From contig JASMBU010000002.1 in NCBI GenBank assembly GCA_030753675.1, positions 120,436 to 184,435 of the forward strand: a DNA stretch of 64,000 bases, read 5' to 3'. Position 1 is the first letter of the stretch, and each line of letters starts with the position of its first letter. Under the pieces are notes generated by a model. It was given only the letters and a program-made list of their open reading frames with translations. It was not told the origin of the DNA and did no database searches. The position numbers and the translations under genes are program-made. This document shows positions 20,551 through 31,448 of the stretch, one piece after another. The stretch is from Methylococcales bacterium (GTDB lineage: Bacteria > Pseudomonadota > Gammaproteobacteria > Methylococcales > Methylomonadaceae).

Positions 20551-23121
20551 ATGTCTGAATTTGCTAAAGAAATAGTATCAGTAAACTTAGAAGATGAGAT
20601 GAAGCAGTCTTATCTTGACTATGCAATGAGCGTTATTGTGGGTCGAGCCCTACCGGATGTTAGGGATGGTCTTAAGCCAGTGCATCGTCGAGTGTTATAT
20701 GCGATGCGTGTGCTGGGTAACGATTGGAATAAACCTTACAAGAAGTCAGCGCGGGTTGTGGGTGATGTGATTGGTAAATATCATCCGCACGGTGATACCG
20801 CCGTTTACGATACCATCGTTAGGATGGCACAGCCTTTTTCTATGCGACATTTGATGATTGATGGGCAAGGAAACTTTGGTTCGGTTGACGGAGATTCTCC
20901 GGCGGCAATGCGGTATACCGAAGTCAGGATGGCTAAGATTGCACACGAATTGTTGGCGGATTTAGATAAAGAGACGGTCGATTTTATTCTTAATTACGAT
21001 GAGTCTGAAAGTGAGCCCGCTGTTTTACCGACTAAAGTCCCAACATTACTAATTAATGGCTCTACCGGTATTGCCGTTGGGATGGCCACTAATATACCCC
21101 CGCATAACTTGGCTGAGATTATTAATGCCTGTCTGGCGCTAGTTGATAACCCTGATCTTGGATCAATGGATTTAATGACACATGTACCAGGACCAGACTT
21201 TCCAACTGCTGCAATAATAAATGGTGCGCAAGGGATTCGTGATGCTTATTTAACGGGTAGAGGTAAGATTCATCTTAGAGCCAGAGCTGTTTTTGAAGAA
21301 GTGGGTGAGAGTGGTAAACATGCCATTATCATTACTGAATTGCCTTATCAGGTTAATAAAGCACGACTGCTTGAGAAAATAGCCTTTTTGGTTAAAGAAG
21401 GAAAGTTGGAAGGTATAACGGCATTGCGTGACGAATCTGATAAGGATGGTATGCGCATGGTGATCGAGTTGCGTCGTGGTGAAGTCCCCGCGGTTATATT
21501 AAATAATTTGTATCAAAACACGCAATTACAAACTGTTTTTGGTATCAATATGGTTGCATTGATTAACGGTCGCCCTAAGTGCATGAATCTAAAGGAGGTG
21601 TTGGCTGCTTTCATTGATCATCGTCGTGAGGTCGTTACTCGGCGAACGATTTTTAATTTAAGGAAGGCGCGGGAGCGGGCGCATGTTCTTGAAGGTCTTG
21701 CTGTCGCAATGGCTAATATTGATGAAATGATTGCCTTGATTAAGGCGGCTAGCAATCCTGCTGAAGCTAAAACAGGATTATTGGCGCGCACGTGGGCGTC
21801 GGGTATTGTTGCGACCTTGTTAGAGCGTGCAGATGCGGAACGATCAAGACCTGAACAATTGCCTGAAGAATTTGGAATGCACGGACAAGAATACCGCCTC
21901 TCCAGTGAGCAAGCACAGGCCATACTTAATCTGCAATTGCACAGGTTAACCGGTCTTGAGCAAGATAAAATTGTTTCCGAATATCAGGGGTTACTTGAGC
22001 AAATTGATGATTATTTGGACATTTTATCCAGTACGCGGCGGTTAATGACAGTTATACGGGAAGAGCTTAACGATATTAAAGAGCAATTTGCGGATGATCG
22101 CAGAACTGAGATTCTTCAAGATCATCTTAATTTGTCCGCTGAGGATCTCATCACGGAAGAAGATGTTGTTGTTACCGTATCGCATGAAGGTTATGTGAAA
22201 TCGCAATCACTTGAAACGTATAAGTTACAGCGCCGTGGCGGACGGGGTAAATCAGCCACTAAAACCAAAAACGCTGATTTTATTGATCAAATTATTATTG
22301 CGAATACGCACGATATTATTTTATGTTTTTCCAGTGCAGGTAAGGTGTATTGGTTGAAGACTTATCAGTTACCCTCTGCCAGTAGGAATTCTAGAGGGAA
22401 GCCTTTTGTTAACTTGTTCAATTTGGATAAAAATGAACGAATTAATGCCATTTTACCGGTTCAAGAATATACTGAGAACCAATTTATATTTATGGCAACC
22501 GCGCAAGGAACGGTTAAGAAAACGCCATTAAGCGAGTTTAAACGGCAGCGCGCCAGTGGCAAAATTGCTATTGATCTTAAAGAAAATGATCGCCTAGTAG
22601 GCGTAGCAATTACTGATGGCCAGCAAGATGTTCTTTTGTTTAGTAGTGCCGGTAAATCAGTTTGTTTTAATGAAACAGATGTCCGTTCTATGGGTCGAAC
22701 GGCGGCAGGTGTTCGGGGGATTCGATTAGCGCAAGATCAGCGAGTTATTTCGTTAATTATTGCTACAGATGGGACGGTGTTGAGTATCACTGAAAATGGC
22801 TTTGGTAAGCGTACCAAGTTATCTGATTTCCCCTGTCACAAGCGTGGAGGACAAGGGGTTATTGCAATTCAAACCACAGTGCGTAATGGTGCTGTTGTGG
22901 GTGCTGTTTTGGTTTCAGATGATGATGAAATCATGTTGATTACGGATGCAGGAACACTGGTTCGTACACGGATAAATGAAATTACAGTAGTCGGTAGAAA
23001 CACACAAGGTGTGACTATCATTAAGTTAGGCCAAAATGAACGAGTAGTTGGAGTAGACCGAATAGCGGGATTACCTGATGATATCTCAGATGAAACACAG
23101 GATAAAGGAGCAGAGTTTTAA
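20551..23121 (+). CDS. gyrA: DNA gyrase subunit A
   Basis: Breaks and rejoins DNA in the A2B2 gyrase that introduces negative supercoils. The 856-residue protein has the active-site Tyr at 122 (AMRYTEV). The quinolone-determining region carries Thr83 and Asp87 (HGDTAVYD), a wild-type combination seen in Pseudomonas. The GyrA box [10 protein letters not shown] marks it as gyrase rather than ParC. C-terminal beta-pinwheel repeats are present and a short acidic tail ends the protein. Its stop overlaps the serC start by one base (TAATG), so it leads the aromatic amino acid supra-operon. Confidence 0.98.
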   Translation: MSEFAKEIVSVNLEDEMKQSYLDYAMSVIVGRALPDVRDGLKPVHRRVLYAMRVLGNDWNKPYKKSARVVGDVIGKYHPHGDTAVYDTIVRMAQPFSMRHLMIDGQGNFGSVDGDSPAAMRYTEVRMAKIAHELLADLDKETVDFILNYDESESEPAVLPTKVPTLLINGSTGIAVGMATNIPPHNLAEIINACLALVDNPDLGSMDLMTHVPGPDFPTAAIINGAQGIRDAYLTGRGKIHLRARAVFEEVGESGKHAIIITELPYQVNKARLLEKIAFLVKEGKLEGITALRDESDKDGMRMVIELRRGEVPAVILNNLYQNTQLQTVFGINMVALINGRPKCMNLKEVLAAFIDHRREVVTRRTIFNLRKARERAHVLEGLAVAMANIDEMIALIKAASNPAEAKTGLLARTWASGIVATLLERADAERSRPEQLPEEFGMHGQEYRLSSEQAQAILNLQLHRLTGLEQDKIVSEYQGLLEQIDDYLDILSSTRRLMTVIREELNDIKEQFADDRRTEILQDHLNLSAEDLITEEDVVVTVSHEGYVKSQSLETYKLQRRGGRGKSATKTKNADFIDQIIIANTHDIILCFSSAGKVYWLKTYQLPSASRNSRGKPFVNLFNLDKNERINAILPVQEYTENQFIFMATAQGTVKKTPLSEFKRQRASGKIAIDLKENDRLVGVAITDGQQDVLLFSSAGKSVCFNETDVRSMGRTAAGVRGIRLAQDQRVISLIIATDGTVLSITENGFGKRTKLSDFPCHKRGGQGVIAIQTTVRNGAVVGAVLVSDDDEIMLITDAGTLVRTRINEITVVGRNTQGVTIIKLGQNERVVGVDRIAGLPDDISDETQDKGAEF

Positions 23122-24197
23122 TGAGCAGAGTTTTAAATTTTAGTGCTGGACCATCAATGTTGCCAGAGGTGGTTTTAAATCGGGCCAAGGATGAATTTCT
23201 GAATTGGCAAAACAGTGGCCAATCGGTTATGGAGATGAGTCATCGTAGTAAGACTTTTTTATCTATTGCACAAAAGCTTGAGTCGTCTCTTAGATCTGTT
23301 ATGAGCATCCCTGATAACTATAAGGTATTGTTTTTGCAAGGGGGGGCATCAACACAATTTGCAATGATTCCAATGAATTTATTACAAGGAAAACAAACGG
23401 CCTGTTATATCAATTCTGGCGCATGGTCCAAGAAAGCCATTAGCGAGGCTAAGAAATATTGCACGGTTAAGGTATCAGCCAGTGGCGAAGACGGAGGGTT
23501 TTGCACGGTTCCAAATATTGAACAGTGGCAGATTGATCATGAGGCAGCTTATTTACATTACACCAGTAATGAAACCATTAATGGTGTTGAATTTCCTTTT
23601 GTACCCGAGGTAGGGCTTCCTTTAGTCGCGGATATGTCATCTAATATTCTTTCACGAACTTTAGATGTTAGTAAGTTTGGTTTGATTTACGCGGGTTCTC
23701 AGAAAAACATGGGTCCTGCAGGTGTGACTGTTGTCATTGTTCGGGATGATTTGTTAGACGCACAAAATGAAGCGATTCCATCGGTCTTTAGTTATGCCCA
23801 ACAAGCAGCTAACGGTTCAATGTTAAACACGCCGGCGACATACAATTGGTATTTGCTAAGTTTGATGTTGGATTGGTTGGAAGATTTAGGCGGCGTGAGC
23901 GCCATTGAGAAAATTAATATCACTAAGGCGGATAAGTTATATCAGGCCGTTGATGGTTCTACATTATTCCAAAATAACATTGATGTGACCTATCGATCTA
24001 GAATGAATGTTCCTTTTGTTTTATCAGACCCTGATTTGTTAGTGGAATTTTTACAGAAAGCCAGTGAAAATGGAATGGTTGAATTAAAAGGGCATCGTTC
24101 TGTCGGCGGTGTTCGTGCCAGTATATATAATGCTATGCCAGAAAAAGGAGTGGATAAGTTAATACAGTTTATGAAAGAATTTGAGCGAACACATTAG
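23121..24197 (+). CDS. serC: Phosphoserine aminotransferase SerC
   Basis: PLP enzyme making 3-phosphoserine (serine pathway) and phosphohydroxythreonine (pyridoxal phosphate pathway). The 358-residue protein begins VLNFSAGPSMLPEVVL, a SerC hallmark, and has the PLP lysine in YAGSQKNMGPAG. The C-terminal GHRSVGGVRASIYNAMP binds phosphate. The first gene after gyrA, with GGAG 10 bases before the ATG. The order gyrA-serC-pheA-hisC-tyrA-aroA is the conserved Pseudomonas-type arrangement. Confidence 0.98.
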   Translation: MSRVLNFSAGPSMLPEVVLNRAKDEFLNWQNSGQSVMEMSHRSKTFLSIAQKLESSLRSVMSIPDNYKVLFLQGGASTQFAMIPMNLLQGKQTACYINSGAWSKKAISEAKKYCTVKVSASGEDGGFCTVPNIEQWQIDHEAAYLHYTSNETINGVEFPFVPEVGLPLVADMSSNILSRTLDVSKFGLIYAGSQKNMGPAGVTVVIVRDDLLDAQNEAIPSVFSYAQQAANGSMLNTPATYNWYLLSLMLDWLEDLGGVSAIEKINITKADKLYQAVDGSTLFQNNIDVTYRSRMNVPFVLSDPDLLVEFLQKASENGMVELKGHRSVGGVRASIYNAMPEKGVDKLIQFMKEFERTH

Positions 24198-24213
24198 TAT
24201 ATAGCCTATTCCT

Positions 24214-25299
24214 ATGACTTCTTTTCTACCCTTAAGCGAATTAAGAAACAAAATTGATAAGATTGATCAAAGTGTTCTTACTTTGATCAACCAGCGTGCT
24301 GAGTTAGCCATTGAAGTTGCTAAGACCAAAATAGCTGCGGGCGATGACGGCTGCTTTTATCGTCCAGACCGAGAAGCTTTAGTGCTGCGGCGGATTCGAG
24401 AAATTAACGAAGGCCCGCTGGACGACGATGTTGTTATGAGTTTTTTTCGGGAAATAATGTCAGCTTGTCTGGCACTAGAAAAACCTCTGGCAGTTGCTTT
24501 TTTAGGGCCTGCAGGGACATTTACCCAGCAAGCGGCTGTTAAGCACTTCGGTCAAGGTGCGCACTGCGTTCCGGTATCATCGATTAATGATATCTTTTGG
24601 TCGGTAGAAAATAAGCATTGTCAATTTGGAGTGGTGCCGGTTGAAAACTCTACCGGTGGTGTCATCACCCATACACTCGACCGATTCACTAAGTCTGAGC
24701 TTAGTATTTGCGGTGAGGTTGAAATAAGGGTTAATCAAAATTTAATGACCCGTGAAAATGACTTAAGTGCGATTTCGACGGTTTTTTCACACGAACAGTC
24801 GTTAAAACAATGTCAGAAATGGTTGGATGATAATTTGCCCGGTGTTCTACAAAAGTCTGTGAGTAGTAATGCTGAAGCTGCAAAGCTTGCGGCAGAGCAG
24901 GAAAGTAGCGCGGCGATTGCTCCTGTGGTCGCTGCTGGATTATATGGCCTGAATGTTTTACAGCGTAATATTGAAGATGAAACCGACAATACCACACGCT
25001 TTTTGATTATTGGAGATCAAAAAGCTTCTACAACCGGTGACGATAAAACCACGTTATTAATTTCAACGGGTAATCAGTCGGGGGCGTTACATAAGATCTT
25101 ACAACCGTTTGCAAAATATAATATTAGTATGACAAGAATTGAGTCTCGCCCCTCTCGTCAAGGTCTTTGGGAGTATGTTTTTTTTATTGATATTGAAGGG
25201 CATATTGAAAATAAAGAAGTCTCTCTAGCATTGAGTGAATTGGAAGATTCAGTCAATATGTTGACTATTCTAGGCTCATACCCTAGAGCTGTTATTTAG
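24214..25299 (+). CDS. pheA: Bifunctional chorismate mutase / prephenate dehydratase (P-protein)
   Basis: Converts chorismate to prephenate and on to phenylpyruvate. Three domains are visible in 361 residues. A chorismate mutase domain occupies about 1-90 (LRNKIDKIDQSVLTLINQRAELA, with the conserved Arg and Lys). Prephenate dehydratase covers about 92-270 (VAFLGPAGTFTQQAA, VVPVENSTGGVI, DNTTRFLII). A C-terminal ACT domain (GALHKILQPFAKYNISMTRIESRPS) gives phenylalanine feedback. It is 16 bases after serC and 10 before hisC, in one operon. Confidence 0.97.
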   Translation: MTSFLPLSELRNKIDKIDQSVLTLINQRAELAIEVAKTKIAAGDDGCFYRPDREALVLRRIREINEGPLDDDVVMSFFREIMSACLALEKPLAVAFLGPAGTFTQQAAVKHFGQGAHCVPVSSINDIFWSVENKHCQFGVVPVENSTGGVITHTLDRFTKSELSICGEVEIRVNQNLMTRENDLSAISTVFSHEQSLKQCQKWLDDNLPGVLQKSVSSNAEAAKLAAEQESSAAIAPVVAAGLYGLNVLQRNIEDETDNTTRFLIIGDQKASTTGDDKTTLLISTGNQSGALHKILQPFAKYNISMTRIESRPSRQGLWEYVFFIDIEGHIENKEVSLALSELEDSVNMLTILGSYPRAVI

Positions 25300-25309
25300 T
25301 TAAAAACAC

Positions 25310-26437
25310 ATGAATTTAGAAACGAATCAGATTTGTCAGTTGGCACTTCCAGGTGTCCGTGCGCTTATTCCTTATCAGCCCGGAAAACCCATGAGTGAAC
25401 TTGAAAGGGAATTGGGTTTATCCAAAATTATTAAGCTAGCCTCGAATGAAAACCCTAAGGGACCCAGTCAAAAGGTTGTGTCTAGCATGCAGACTGTTTT
25501 GGCTGAGGTTTCTCGTTATCCTGATGGTAATGGATTTTCCCTGAAGACGGCATTAGCACAGCACCTAGCCGTTGAAGCAACGCAAATTACACTAGGTAAT
25601 GGCTCCAATGATGTCTTGGAGATTATTGCTAGAACATTCGTATCTGAGAGTTCTGAAGTGATCTTTTCTGAATATGCCTTTGCTGTTTACCCTATTGTGA
25701 CCCAAGCCATAGGCGCTCAAGCGGTTATTTCCAAAGCGTCAGTGGGAGGGGAATACCCCTGTTATGGGCATGATTTATCTGCGATGTTAAAACAGGTCAC
25801 TGAAAAGACTAAATTAGTGTTTATTGCGAATCCTAACAATCCAACGGGCACATTCTTAACATCAGAGCAACTGTATGGTTTTCTTTCTAGTCTTCCTAAG
25901 CAGGTTCTTTGTGTGCTTGATGAGGCGTATTTTGAGTATGTTCGTCCTGAAGACCGATCAAATTCAGTTGCTTGGTTAACACGTTTTCCTAATTTAATCA
26001 TTACCCGTACTTTTTCCAAAGCCTATGGCTTAGCGGGAATGAGAATTGGCTATAGTGTTTCTAGTTCTGAAGTGGCTGATTTACTGAACCGGGTTCGGCA
26101 ACCTTTTAATACCAATATAGTCGCATTATCAGCGGCAGAAGCCGCTTTAGCGGACATTGACTATCTTAGCGAAACTATCGCATTAAATGAACATGGTATG
26201 GGGCAGCTAACCACGGCTTTTAGCGAATTAGGGCTCAGTTGGATTCCCTCTAGAGGGAATTTTATCACGGTAGATTTTGGTCGCTCTGCAATGCCTATTT
26301 ATGAAGAATTATTAGCAGCCGGCGTTATCGTCAGACCTATAGCCAATTATGGGTTACTCAATTTTTTGAGAATAAGTATTGGTACAGAAGCTGAAAATTT
26401 ATTTTTTATCAATGCATTAACTCGGATATTGGACTGA
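25310..26437 (+). CDS. hisC: Histidinol-phosphate / aromatic aminotransferase HisC
   Basis: Class I/II PLP aminotransferase of 375 residues. Motifs are LASNENPKGPS near the N-terminus, FIANPNNPTGTF, and the PLP lysine in TRTFSKAYGLAGMRIGY. Known family members in this position often also transaminate phenylpyruvate, hydroxyphenylpyruvate or arogenate. Sitting between pheA and tyrA suggests an aromatic role in addition to, or instead of, histidine synthesis; that is inference from context. Its TGA overlaps the tyrA ATG (TGATG). Confidence 0.94.
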   Translation: MNLETNQICQLALPGVRALIPYQPGKPMSELERELGLSKIIKLASNENPKGPSQKVVSSMQTVLAEVSRYPDGNGFSLKTALAQHLAVEATQITLGNGSNDVLEIIARTFVSESSEVIFSEYAFAVYPIVTQAIGAQAVISKASVGGEYPCYGHDLSAMLKQVTEKTKLVFIANPNNPTGTFLTSEQLYGFLSSLPKQVLCVLDEAYFEYVRPEDRSNSVAWLTRFPNLIITRTFSKAYGLAGMRIGYSVSSSEVADLLNRVRQPFNTNIVALSAAEAALADIDYLSETIALNEHGMGQLTTAFSELGLSWIPSRGNFITVDFGRSAMPIYEELLAAGVIVRPIANYGLLNFLRISIGTEAENLFFINALTRILD

Positions 26438-27318
26438 TGTTTAATAATTTATCGGTTATTGGCGTGGGTTTAATAGGGGGCTCTATAGCTTGTAAAGCAC
26501 GCGAGCAAGGGTTGGCTAAACACATCGTTGGTGTGGGTTACCCTGCACAGGCGTTAAATTTACAACGTGCTGAATCATTAGGGGTTGTTGATCAGGTCAG
26601 TTATTTTGGGGGCACAGCTGAAGAAGTATTGGCACAATCAGATTGTGTGATCATTGCGGTTCCGGTTGGGTCTATAGAGCAGATATTTTTAGAATTAAAG
26701 GGTGTCTGGAATCCGGATGCCGTGTACTCCGATGTTGGCAGTACTAAAGGAAGTGTGATTCAGTCAGCGCGCAATGTTTTTGGCGATGTGCCTGATAATT
26801 TTGTGGCGGTTCACCCGATTGCGGGTGCGGAAAATAGCGGTGTCGATGCGGCTCAACTTGATTTATTTGCCGGTAAACGGGTGATTTTTACGCCGACAGA
26901 AAATAGTTCTGCTAATGCTCTTTTGCAACTTCGTATTTTCTGGGAAAAACTGGGCGCGCGCGTTTCTACGATGGCTATTGAGCATCATGATGCGGTTTTA
27001 GCCGCTACGAGTCACTTACCCCATGTTTTAGCTTTTACATTAGTATGCTTGCTGGATAAAAAAGACAGCCATGATGAGATTTTTAAATATGCAGCCGGTG
27101 GGTTCAAAGATTTTACCCGTATTGCCTCGAGTGATCCGAGTATGTGGCTTGATATTTGTATGAACAATAAAGATGAGATTATTCCTCTTATTCGTCAAAT
27201 AAATGATGAACTGGATGAGGTGGCTCAATTTTTAATTAAGGGTGATTCAGAAAGTGTTTTTAAAACCTTTTCGACTGCAAAATCAGCCCGTCAACGTTTT
27301 TTAGATCAGTGTGATTAA
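26437..27318 (+). CDS. tyrA: Prephenate (or arogenate) dehydrogenase TyrA
   Basis: Oxidative decarboxylation step of tyrosine biosynthesis. The 293-residue protein has the Rossmann motif VIGVGLIGGSIA at the N-terminus, then SDVGSTKGSV and the catalytic HPIAGAENSG segment, and an all-alpha C-terminal dimerisation domain (AATSHLPHVLAF). No fused chorismate mutase is present, unlike the E. coli T-protein. Whether it uses prephenate or arogenate and NAD or NADP cannot be decided from sequence alone. Starts within the hisC stop codon. Confidence 0.95.
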   Translation: MFNNLSVIGVGLIGGSIACKAREQGLAKHIVGVGYPAQALNLQRAESLGVVDQVSYFGGTAEEVLAQSDCVIIAVPVGSIEQIFLELKGVWNPDAVYSDVGSTKGSVIQSARNVFGDVPDNFVAVHPIAGAENSGVDAAQLDLFAGKRVIFTPTENSSANALLQLRIFWEKLGARVSTMAIEHHDAVLAATSHLPHVLAFTLVCLLDKKDSHDEIFKYAAGGFKDFTRIASSDPSMWLDICMNNKDEIIPLIRQINDELDEVAQFLIKGDSESVFKTFSTAKSARQRFLDQCD

Positions 27319-27324
27319 ATAAAT

Positions 27325-28641
27325 ATGTCCGATTCAATAATTTTTACAGTACAACCCGGTGGTTCTTTGAACGGTGAGATTCGTGTACCAGGCGATAAAT
27401 CTATTTCTCATCGTTCTATTATTTTGGGGTCAATAGCAGAAGGGACAACGCATGTTACTGGCTTTTTGGAGGCCGAAGATGCCTTGGCAACGCTGAAAGC
27501 TTTTCGAGCGATGGGCGTTGAAATTGAAGGCCCTGACGACGGTAAAGTCACAATCCATGGTGTGGGTTTAAAGGGGCTTAAGGCACCTGAAGCGCCACTT
27601 TATTTAGGAAACTCAGGTACTTCAATGCGTTTGCTTTCTGGTTTGTTGGCCGGTCAATCATTCAATTCGGACTTAACCGGTGATGATTCATTATCAAAAA
27701 GGCCCATGCGACGCGTAACTTTGCCTTTGGCGCAAATGTCGGCACAAATACAGACAGAAGAGGATGGTACTGCACCGCTGTCCATTACCGGAACTTCTGA
27801 GTTAACCGGTATCCATTATGATATGCCGATTGCGAGTGCTCAGGTTAAGTCTTGCTTATTGCTCGCAGGACTTTATGCGGAGGGAGAAACAACCATAACT
27901 GAACCTGCTCCGACTCGAGACCATACAGAGCGAATGTTGCAAGGGTGTGGGTACCCCATTGAGCGAAGTGGTAATCAGGTATCGATTACTAGCGGGCATC
28001 GCTTACAGGCTGTAAATATTGATGTGCCCAGTGATATTTCATCGGCTGCCTTTTTTCTAGTAGGCGCTTCAATTGCTACGAATTCATCTGTTCGTTTGAA
28101 TCATGTTGGTATTAACGAAACCCGTACGGGTATTATCGATATCTTAAAGTTAATGGGTGCAGATATTACGCTAACCAATGAGCGTGAGGTTGGCGGAGAG
28201 TGGGTGGCAGATATTCACGTTAAGTCGAGCCAGCTGAAAGGCATTGTCATTCCTGAGCATTTAGTTCCGCTAGCCATTGATGAGTTTCCGGTATTATTTG
28301 TGGCGGCAGCCTGTGCAGAAGGGGTAACAGTCCTTACCGGTGCTGAAGAATTACGTGTTAAAGAGAGTGATCGTATTCAAGTAATGGCCGATGGCTTACA
28401 GCAATTACAGGTGAATGCAGAAGCTACGCCTGATGGCATGATTATTCGCGGAGGTGGCATTGAAGGTGGTGAAGTAATTTCACATGGTGATCATCGCATT
28501 GCTATGGCTTTTGCGATTGCGGGGTTGCGTTCAAAAGCGCCTATTGTGATTCGCGATTGTGAGAATGTTAATACTTCTTTTCCTCAGTTTTTATCTTTAG
28601 CCAGTGAGTTAGGGCTTAATATCTCGCAAAATAAAGCATGA
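27325..28641 (+). CDS. aroA: 3-phosphoshikimate 1-carboxyvinyltransferase (EPSP synthase)
   Basis: Shikimate pathway enzyme joining PEP to shikimate-3-phosphate. The 438-residue protein has VPGDKSISHRS (phosphate-binding Lys, Ser) and LGNSGTSMRLLSG. The class II-like LGNSGTSMRL form, rather than the E. coli-type GNAGTAMR, suggests the glyphosate-tolerant subclass, as in other relatives with this operon. LRVKESDRI and DHRIAMAFAIAGL close the active site. It starts 6 bases after tyrA and its stop overlaps the cmk start (ATGA). Confidence 0.97.
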   Translation: MSDSIIFTVQPGGSLNGEIRVPGDKSISHRSIILGSIAEGTTHVTGFLEAEDALATLKAFRAMGVEIEGPDDGKVTIHGVGLKGLKAPEAPLYLGNSGTSMRLLSGLLAGQSFNSDLTGDDSLSKRPMRRVTLPLAQMSAQIQTEEDGTAPLSITGTSELTGIHYDMPIASAQVKSCLLLAGLYAEGETTITEPAPTRDHTERMLQGCGYPIERSGNQVSITSGHRLQAVNIDVPSDISSAAFFLVGASIATNSSVRLNHVGINETRTGIIDILKLMGADITLTNEREVGGEWVADIHVKSSQLKGIVIPEHLVPLAIDEFPVLFVAAACAEGVTVLTGAEELRVKESDRIQVMADGLQQLQVNAEATPDGMIIRGGGIEGGEVISHGDHRIAMAFAIAGLRSKAPIVIRDCENVNTSFPQFLSLASELGLNISQNKA

Positions 28642-29294
28642 AACATCCTATTTTAACGATAGATGGTCCTAGCGGCGCGGGCAAAGGAACGGTTAGCCGT
28701 GTTATTGCTAATCAGAAAGGATGGCATTATTTAGACAGTGGCTCTATTTATCGTGCTTTAGCAATTGCTGTGTTAGATCAAGCTGTTGATTTAGAGAATA
28801 AAGTGGAAATTGTTCATTTAGCGCAAAGGATGGTGCTGGAGTTTTCAGGTATTGAGGTTTTGACGGTTAAGTTGAATACAGTGGATATTACCGCCCGTTT
28901 AGGGACTGAAACTACTGGGGGTGTAGCCTCTCAGATTGCTGTAATTCCTGAGGTTAGAGCCGTGTTATTGCAAAAACAACGCGATTTTAGTCAGGCGCCA
29001 GGGCTTGTGGCTGATGGTAGGGACATGGGGACAGTAGTATTTCCAGATGCGGCGTATAAGGTGTTCTTAACGGCTTCAGCTGAAAAAAGGGCGTTAAGGC
29101 GGCATAAGCAGTTGATAGAAAAAGGATTTAATGCTAATCTAGAACAGATAACTCGGGGGATAGAGGAGCGAGACCTGCGTGATAGTCAACGTGCAACTGC
29201 ACCGTTGGTACAGGCGGAGGGTGCGCTTTATGTCGATTCAACGGATAAAACCGTTGAGCAGGTCATTAAAGAGGTCCTTTTATTGATCCTTTGA
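28638..29294 (+). CDS. cmk: Cytidylate kinase
   Basis: Phosphorylates CMP and dCMP using ATP. The 218-residue product has the P-loop IDGPSGAGKGTVSR at the N-terminus, the substrate segment LDSGSIYRALA (Ser-Gly-Ser, with the usual Thr in DTGAxYR replaced by Ser), and DGRDMGTVVFPDAAYKVFLTAS. It overlaps the aroA stop (ATGA) and is followed by a clear terminator, so it closes this transcription unit upstream of rpsA. Confidence 0.97.
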   Translation: MKHPILTIDGPSGAGKGTVSRVIANQKGWHYLDSGSIYRALAIAVLDQAVDLENKVEIVHLAQRMVLEFSGIEVLTVKLNTVDITARLGTETTGGVASQIAVIPEVRAVLLQKQRDFSQAPGLVADGRDMGTVVFPDAAYKVFLTASAEKRALRRHKQLIEKGFNANLEQITRGIEERDLRDSQRATAPLVQAEGALYVDSTDKTVEQVIKEVLLLIL

Positions 29295-29306
29295 TGTTAT
29301 CAGGTG

Positions 29307-29339
29307 AACCTTAAATGCATTGAAATTTAAGGTTTTTTT
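29307..29339 (+). terminator. Rho-independent terminator after cmk
   Basis: AACCTTAAAT (29307-29316) pairs perfectly with ATTTAAGGTT (29325-29334) across an 8-base loop and is followed by TTTTTTT ending at 29339. It separates cmk from rpsA. Confidence 0.75.
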
Positions 29340-29393
29340 ATCAACTAACAGAGAAATGTTTGTTTGAAGTTAAAACAAACGCGGGAAAGAATT

Positions 29394-31070
29394 ATGAGCG
29401 AGAGCTTTGCAGAATTATTTGAAGAGAGTCTAGCTAAGACTGAAATGCGCACAGGAGCCATGTTGTTGGGGACTGTTGTAGAAATTGATAGTGATAAAGT
29501 CATTGTTAACGCAGGATTAAAATCAGAAGGTGTTATTCCTAAATGGCAGTTTTTGGATGCGAATGGTGAATTAGAAGTTGAAGTCGGGGACCAAATAGAA
29601 GTTGCCCTAGACTTAATTGAAGATGGCTTAGGCGCTACATTACTTTCCCGTGATAAAGCAAAACGTAATAAAGCTTGGATGGAACTTGAAAAAGCATTCG
29701 AAGCAAATGAAACAATTACCGGTCGCATTAATGGTCGCGTTCGGGGTGGATTAACAGTCGCTATCGGCGCCTTACAAGGCTTCTTGCCAGGTTCTTTAGT
29801 TGATGTTCGTCCTATTAGAGATACCAGTTTCTTGGAAGGGCGTGATCTTGATTTCAAAATCATTAAGATTGATCAAAAACGCAATAATGTTGTTGTTTCT
29901 CGTCGTGCAGTTGTTGAGACGGAATACAGCGCTGAGCGTGAAGAATTACTGAAATCATTGAAAGAAGGCCTTATTTTACCGGGTATCGTTAAGAATTTAA
30001 CTGATTACGGTGCTTTCATTGATTTAGGTGGTGTTGATGGCTTATTGCATATCACTGATATGGCGTGGCGTCGTATCCGTCATCCTTCTGAATGTGTAGA
30101 AATCGGTCAGGAAATACAAGTTAAGATTCTAAAGTATGATGAAGAGAAGAATCGTGTTTCATTAGGCATGAAACAAATGGGTGAAGATCCTTGGCAAAAT
30201 ATCGCTAGAAGATACCCGTCTGGCGCTAAGTTATTTGGTAAAGTTAATAATCTAACTGATTACGGTTGTTTTGTTGAAATTGAAGAGGGTGTCGAAGGTT
30301 TAGTTCACGTTTCTGAAATGGATTGGACAAATAAGAATGTTAACCCTTCTAAATTAGTTCAGTTAGGTGATGAAGTTGAAATTATGGTTTTGGAAATTGA
30401 CGAAGAACGCCGTCGTATTTCATTAGGCATGAAACATTGTCAGACAAACCCATGGGAAGAGTTCGGCGCTTTACATAACAAAGGCGATAAAATCACCGGT
30501 AAAATTAAATCGATCACTGATTTTGGTATCTTTATTGGGCTTAGTGGAAACATTGATGGTCTGGTACATATGTCAGATATATCTTGGTCAGAAAGTGGCG
30601 AAGATGTAGCTCGCAACTATAAGAAAGGCGATGAGATTGAAACCGTTATTTTGACCGTTGATACCGAGCGTGAGCGTATTTCGTTAGGTATTAAGCAATT
30701 AGAACAAGATCCGTTCCAAGGTTTCTTAGCACAACATGAGAAAGGCACACCGATTAAAGGTGTTGTTACTGAAGTTGATGTAAAAGGTGCGGTTGTTAGA
30801 ATTACTGACAGTATTGAAGGCTACATTAGAGCGTCTGAAATTAAGCGTGATCGTGTTGAAGATGTTCGTACACACCTCAAAGAAGGTGATGAAATTGAAG
30901 CAAAATATATTGGAATCGACAAGAAGAATAAGTCAATTTCCTTATCTATTAAAGCATTAAGTGAAGATGAAGAAACGGCAACTATAAAGGATTATAAGAA
31001 AAAATCTTCTGGTTCAGTTGAGACATCTGCACCAACATTAGGTGATTTATTCAAACAAATGGATAAATAA
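29394..31070 (+). CDS. rpsA: 30S ribosomal protein S1
   Basis: S1 unfolds mRNA on the 30S subunit for translation initiation. The start at 29394 gives [19 protein letters not shown], the conserved S1 N-terminus, with GGGAAAGA as ribosome binding site. The in-frame TTG upstream at 29364 is not supported. The 558-residue length and six S1 (OB) repeats, for example [24 protein letters not shown], match the standard proteobacterial protein. It lies between two terminators, so it is probably transcribed from its own promoter, a typical high-expression arrangement. Confidence 0.98.
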   Translation: MSESFAELFEESLAKTEMRTGAMLLGTVVEIDSDKVIVNAGLKSEGVIPKWQFLDANGELEVEVGDQIEVALDLIEDGLGATLLSRDKAKRNKAWMELEKAFEANETITGRINGRVRGGLTVAIGALQGFLPGSLVDVRPIRDTSFLEGRDLDFKIIKIDQKRNNVVVSRRAVVETEYSAEREELLKSLKEGLILPGIVKNLTDYGAFIDLGGVDGLLHITDMAWRRIRHPSECVEIGQEIQVKILKYDEEKNRVSLGMKQMGEDPWQNIARRYPSGAKLFGKVNNLTDYGCFVEIEEGVEGLVHVSEMDWTNKNVNPSKLVQLGDEVEIMVLEIDEERRRISLGMKHCQTNPWEEFGALHNKGDKITGKIKSITDFGIFIGLSGNIDGLVHMSDISWSESGEDVARNYKKGDEIETVILTVDTERERISLGIKQLEQDPFQGFLAQHEKGTPIKGVVTEVDVKGAVVRITDSIEGYIRASEIKRDRVEDVRTHLKEGDEIEAKYIGIDKKNKSISLSIKALSEDEETATIKDYKKKSSGSVETSAPTLGDLFKQMDK

Positions 31071-31084
31071 CTATAGACCTTATT

Positions 31085-31117
31085 AAGGCAGCCACAGGGT
31101 GTGGTTGCCTTATTTTT
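31085..31117 (+). terminator. Rho-independent terminator after rpsA
   Basis: AAGGCAGCCAC (31085-31095) pairs with GTGGTTGCCTT (31101-31111), 11 pairs with one G-U and a 5-base loop, followed by ATTTTT. It lies 15 bases after the rpsA stop. Confidence 0.8.
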
Positions 31118-31142
31118 AAGTGTTAAATAGGAATAATTACTT

Positions 31143-31448
31143 GTGACAAAATCAGAATTAATTGAAGAGTTGTCAAAAAAACAACCGCATTTATCGCCTA
31201 AAGATGTTGAATTGGCCATTAATTGTATGCTCGAGCAGATCAATCAATCCTTATCGTCGGGTGAAAGAATAGAAATACGTGGTTTTGGCAGTTTCTCTCT
31301 ACATTACCGCCCTTCACGTATGGGTCGAAACCCTAAAACGGGTAGTGCTGTTGCATTAGCACCTAAGTTTGTCCCTCATTTTAAGCCAGGCCGTGAACTT
31401 AAGGAGCGTGTTGATGCTTCTAAAGACAATCATAAAATAATCTGTTAA
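31143..31448 (+). CDS. ihfB: Integration host factor subunit beta
   Basis: DNA-bending nucleoid protein that pairs with IhfA. The 101-residue product starts with GTG at 31143 ([14 protein letters not shown]), with AGGAA about 10 bases upstream. The DNA-binding arm has the DNABII signature [21 protein letters not shown] with the intercalating Pro. The C-terminus is extended by about 8 residues relative to E. coli IhfB. The order cmk-rpsA-ihfB is conserved in gammaproteobacteria. Confidence 0.97.
   Translation: MTKSELIEELSKKQPHLSPKDVELAINCMLEQINQSLSSGERIEIRGFGSFSLHYRPSRMGRNPKTGSAVALAPKFVPHFKPGRELKERVDASKDNHKIIC

Noticed and set aside
29345..29863. 172-codon antisense ORF over the 5' part of rpsA
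   Set aside because: Product is Ser/Arg/Lys-rich as expected for antisense of a coding gene; rpsA is certain.
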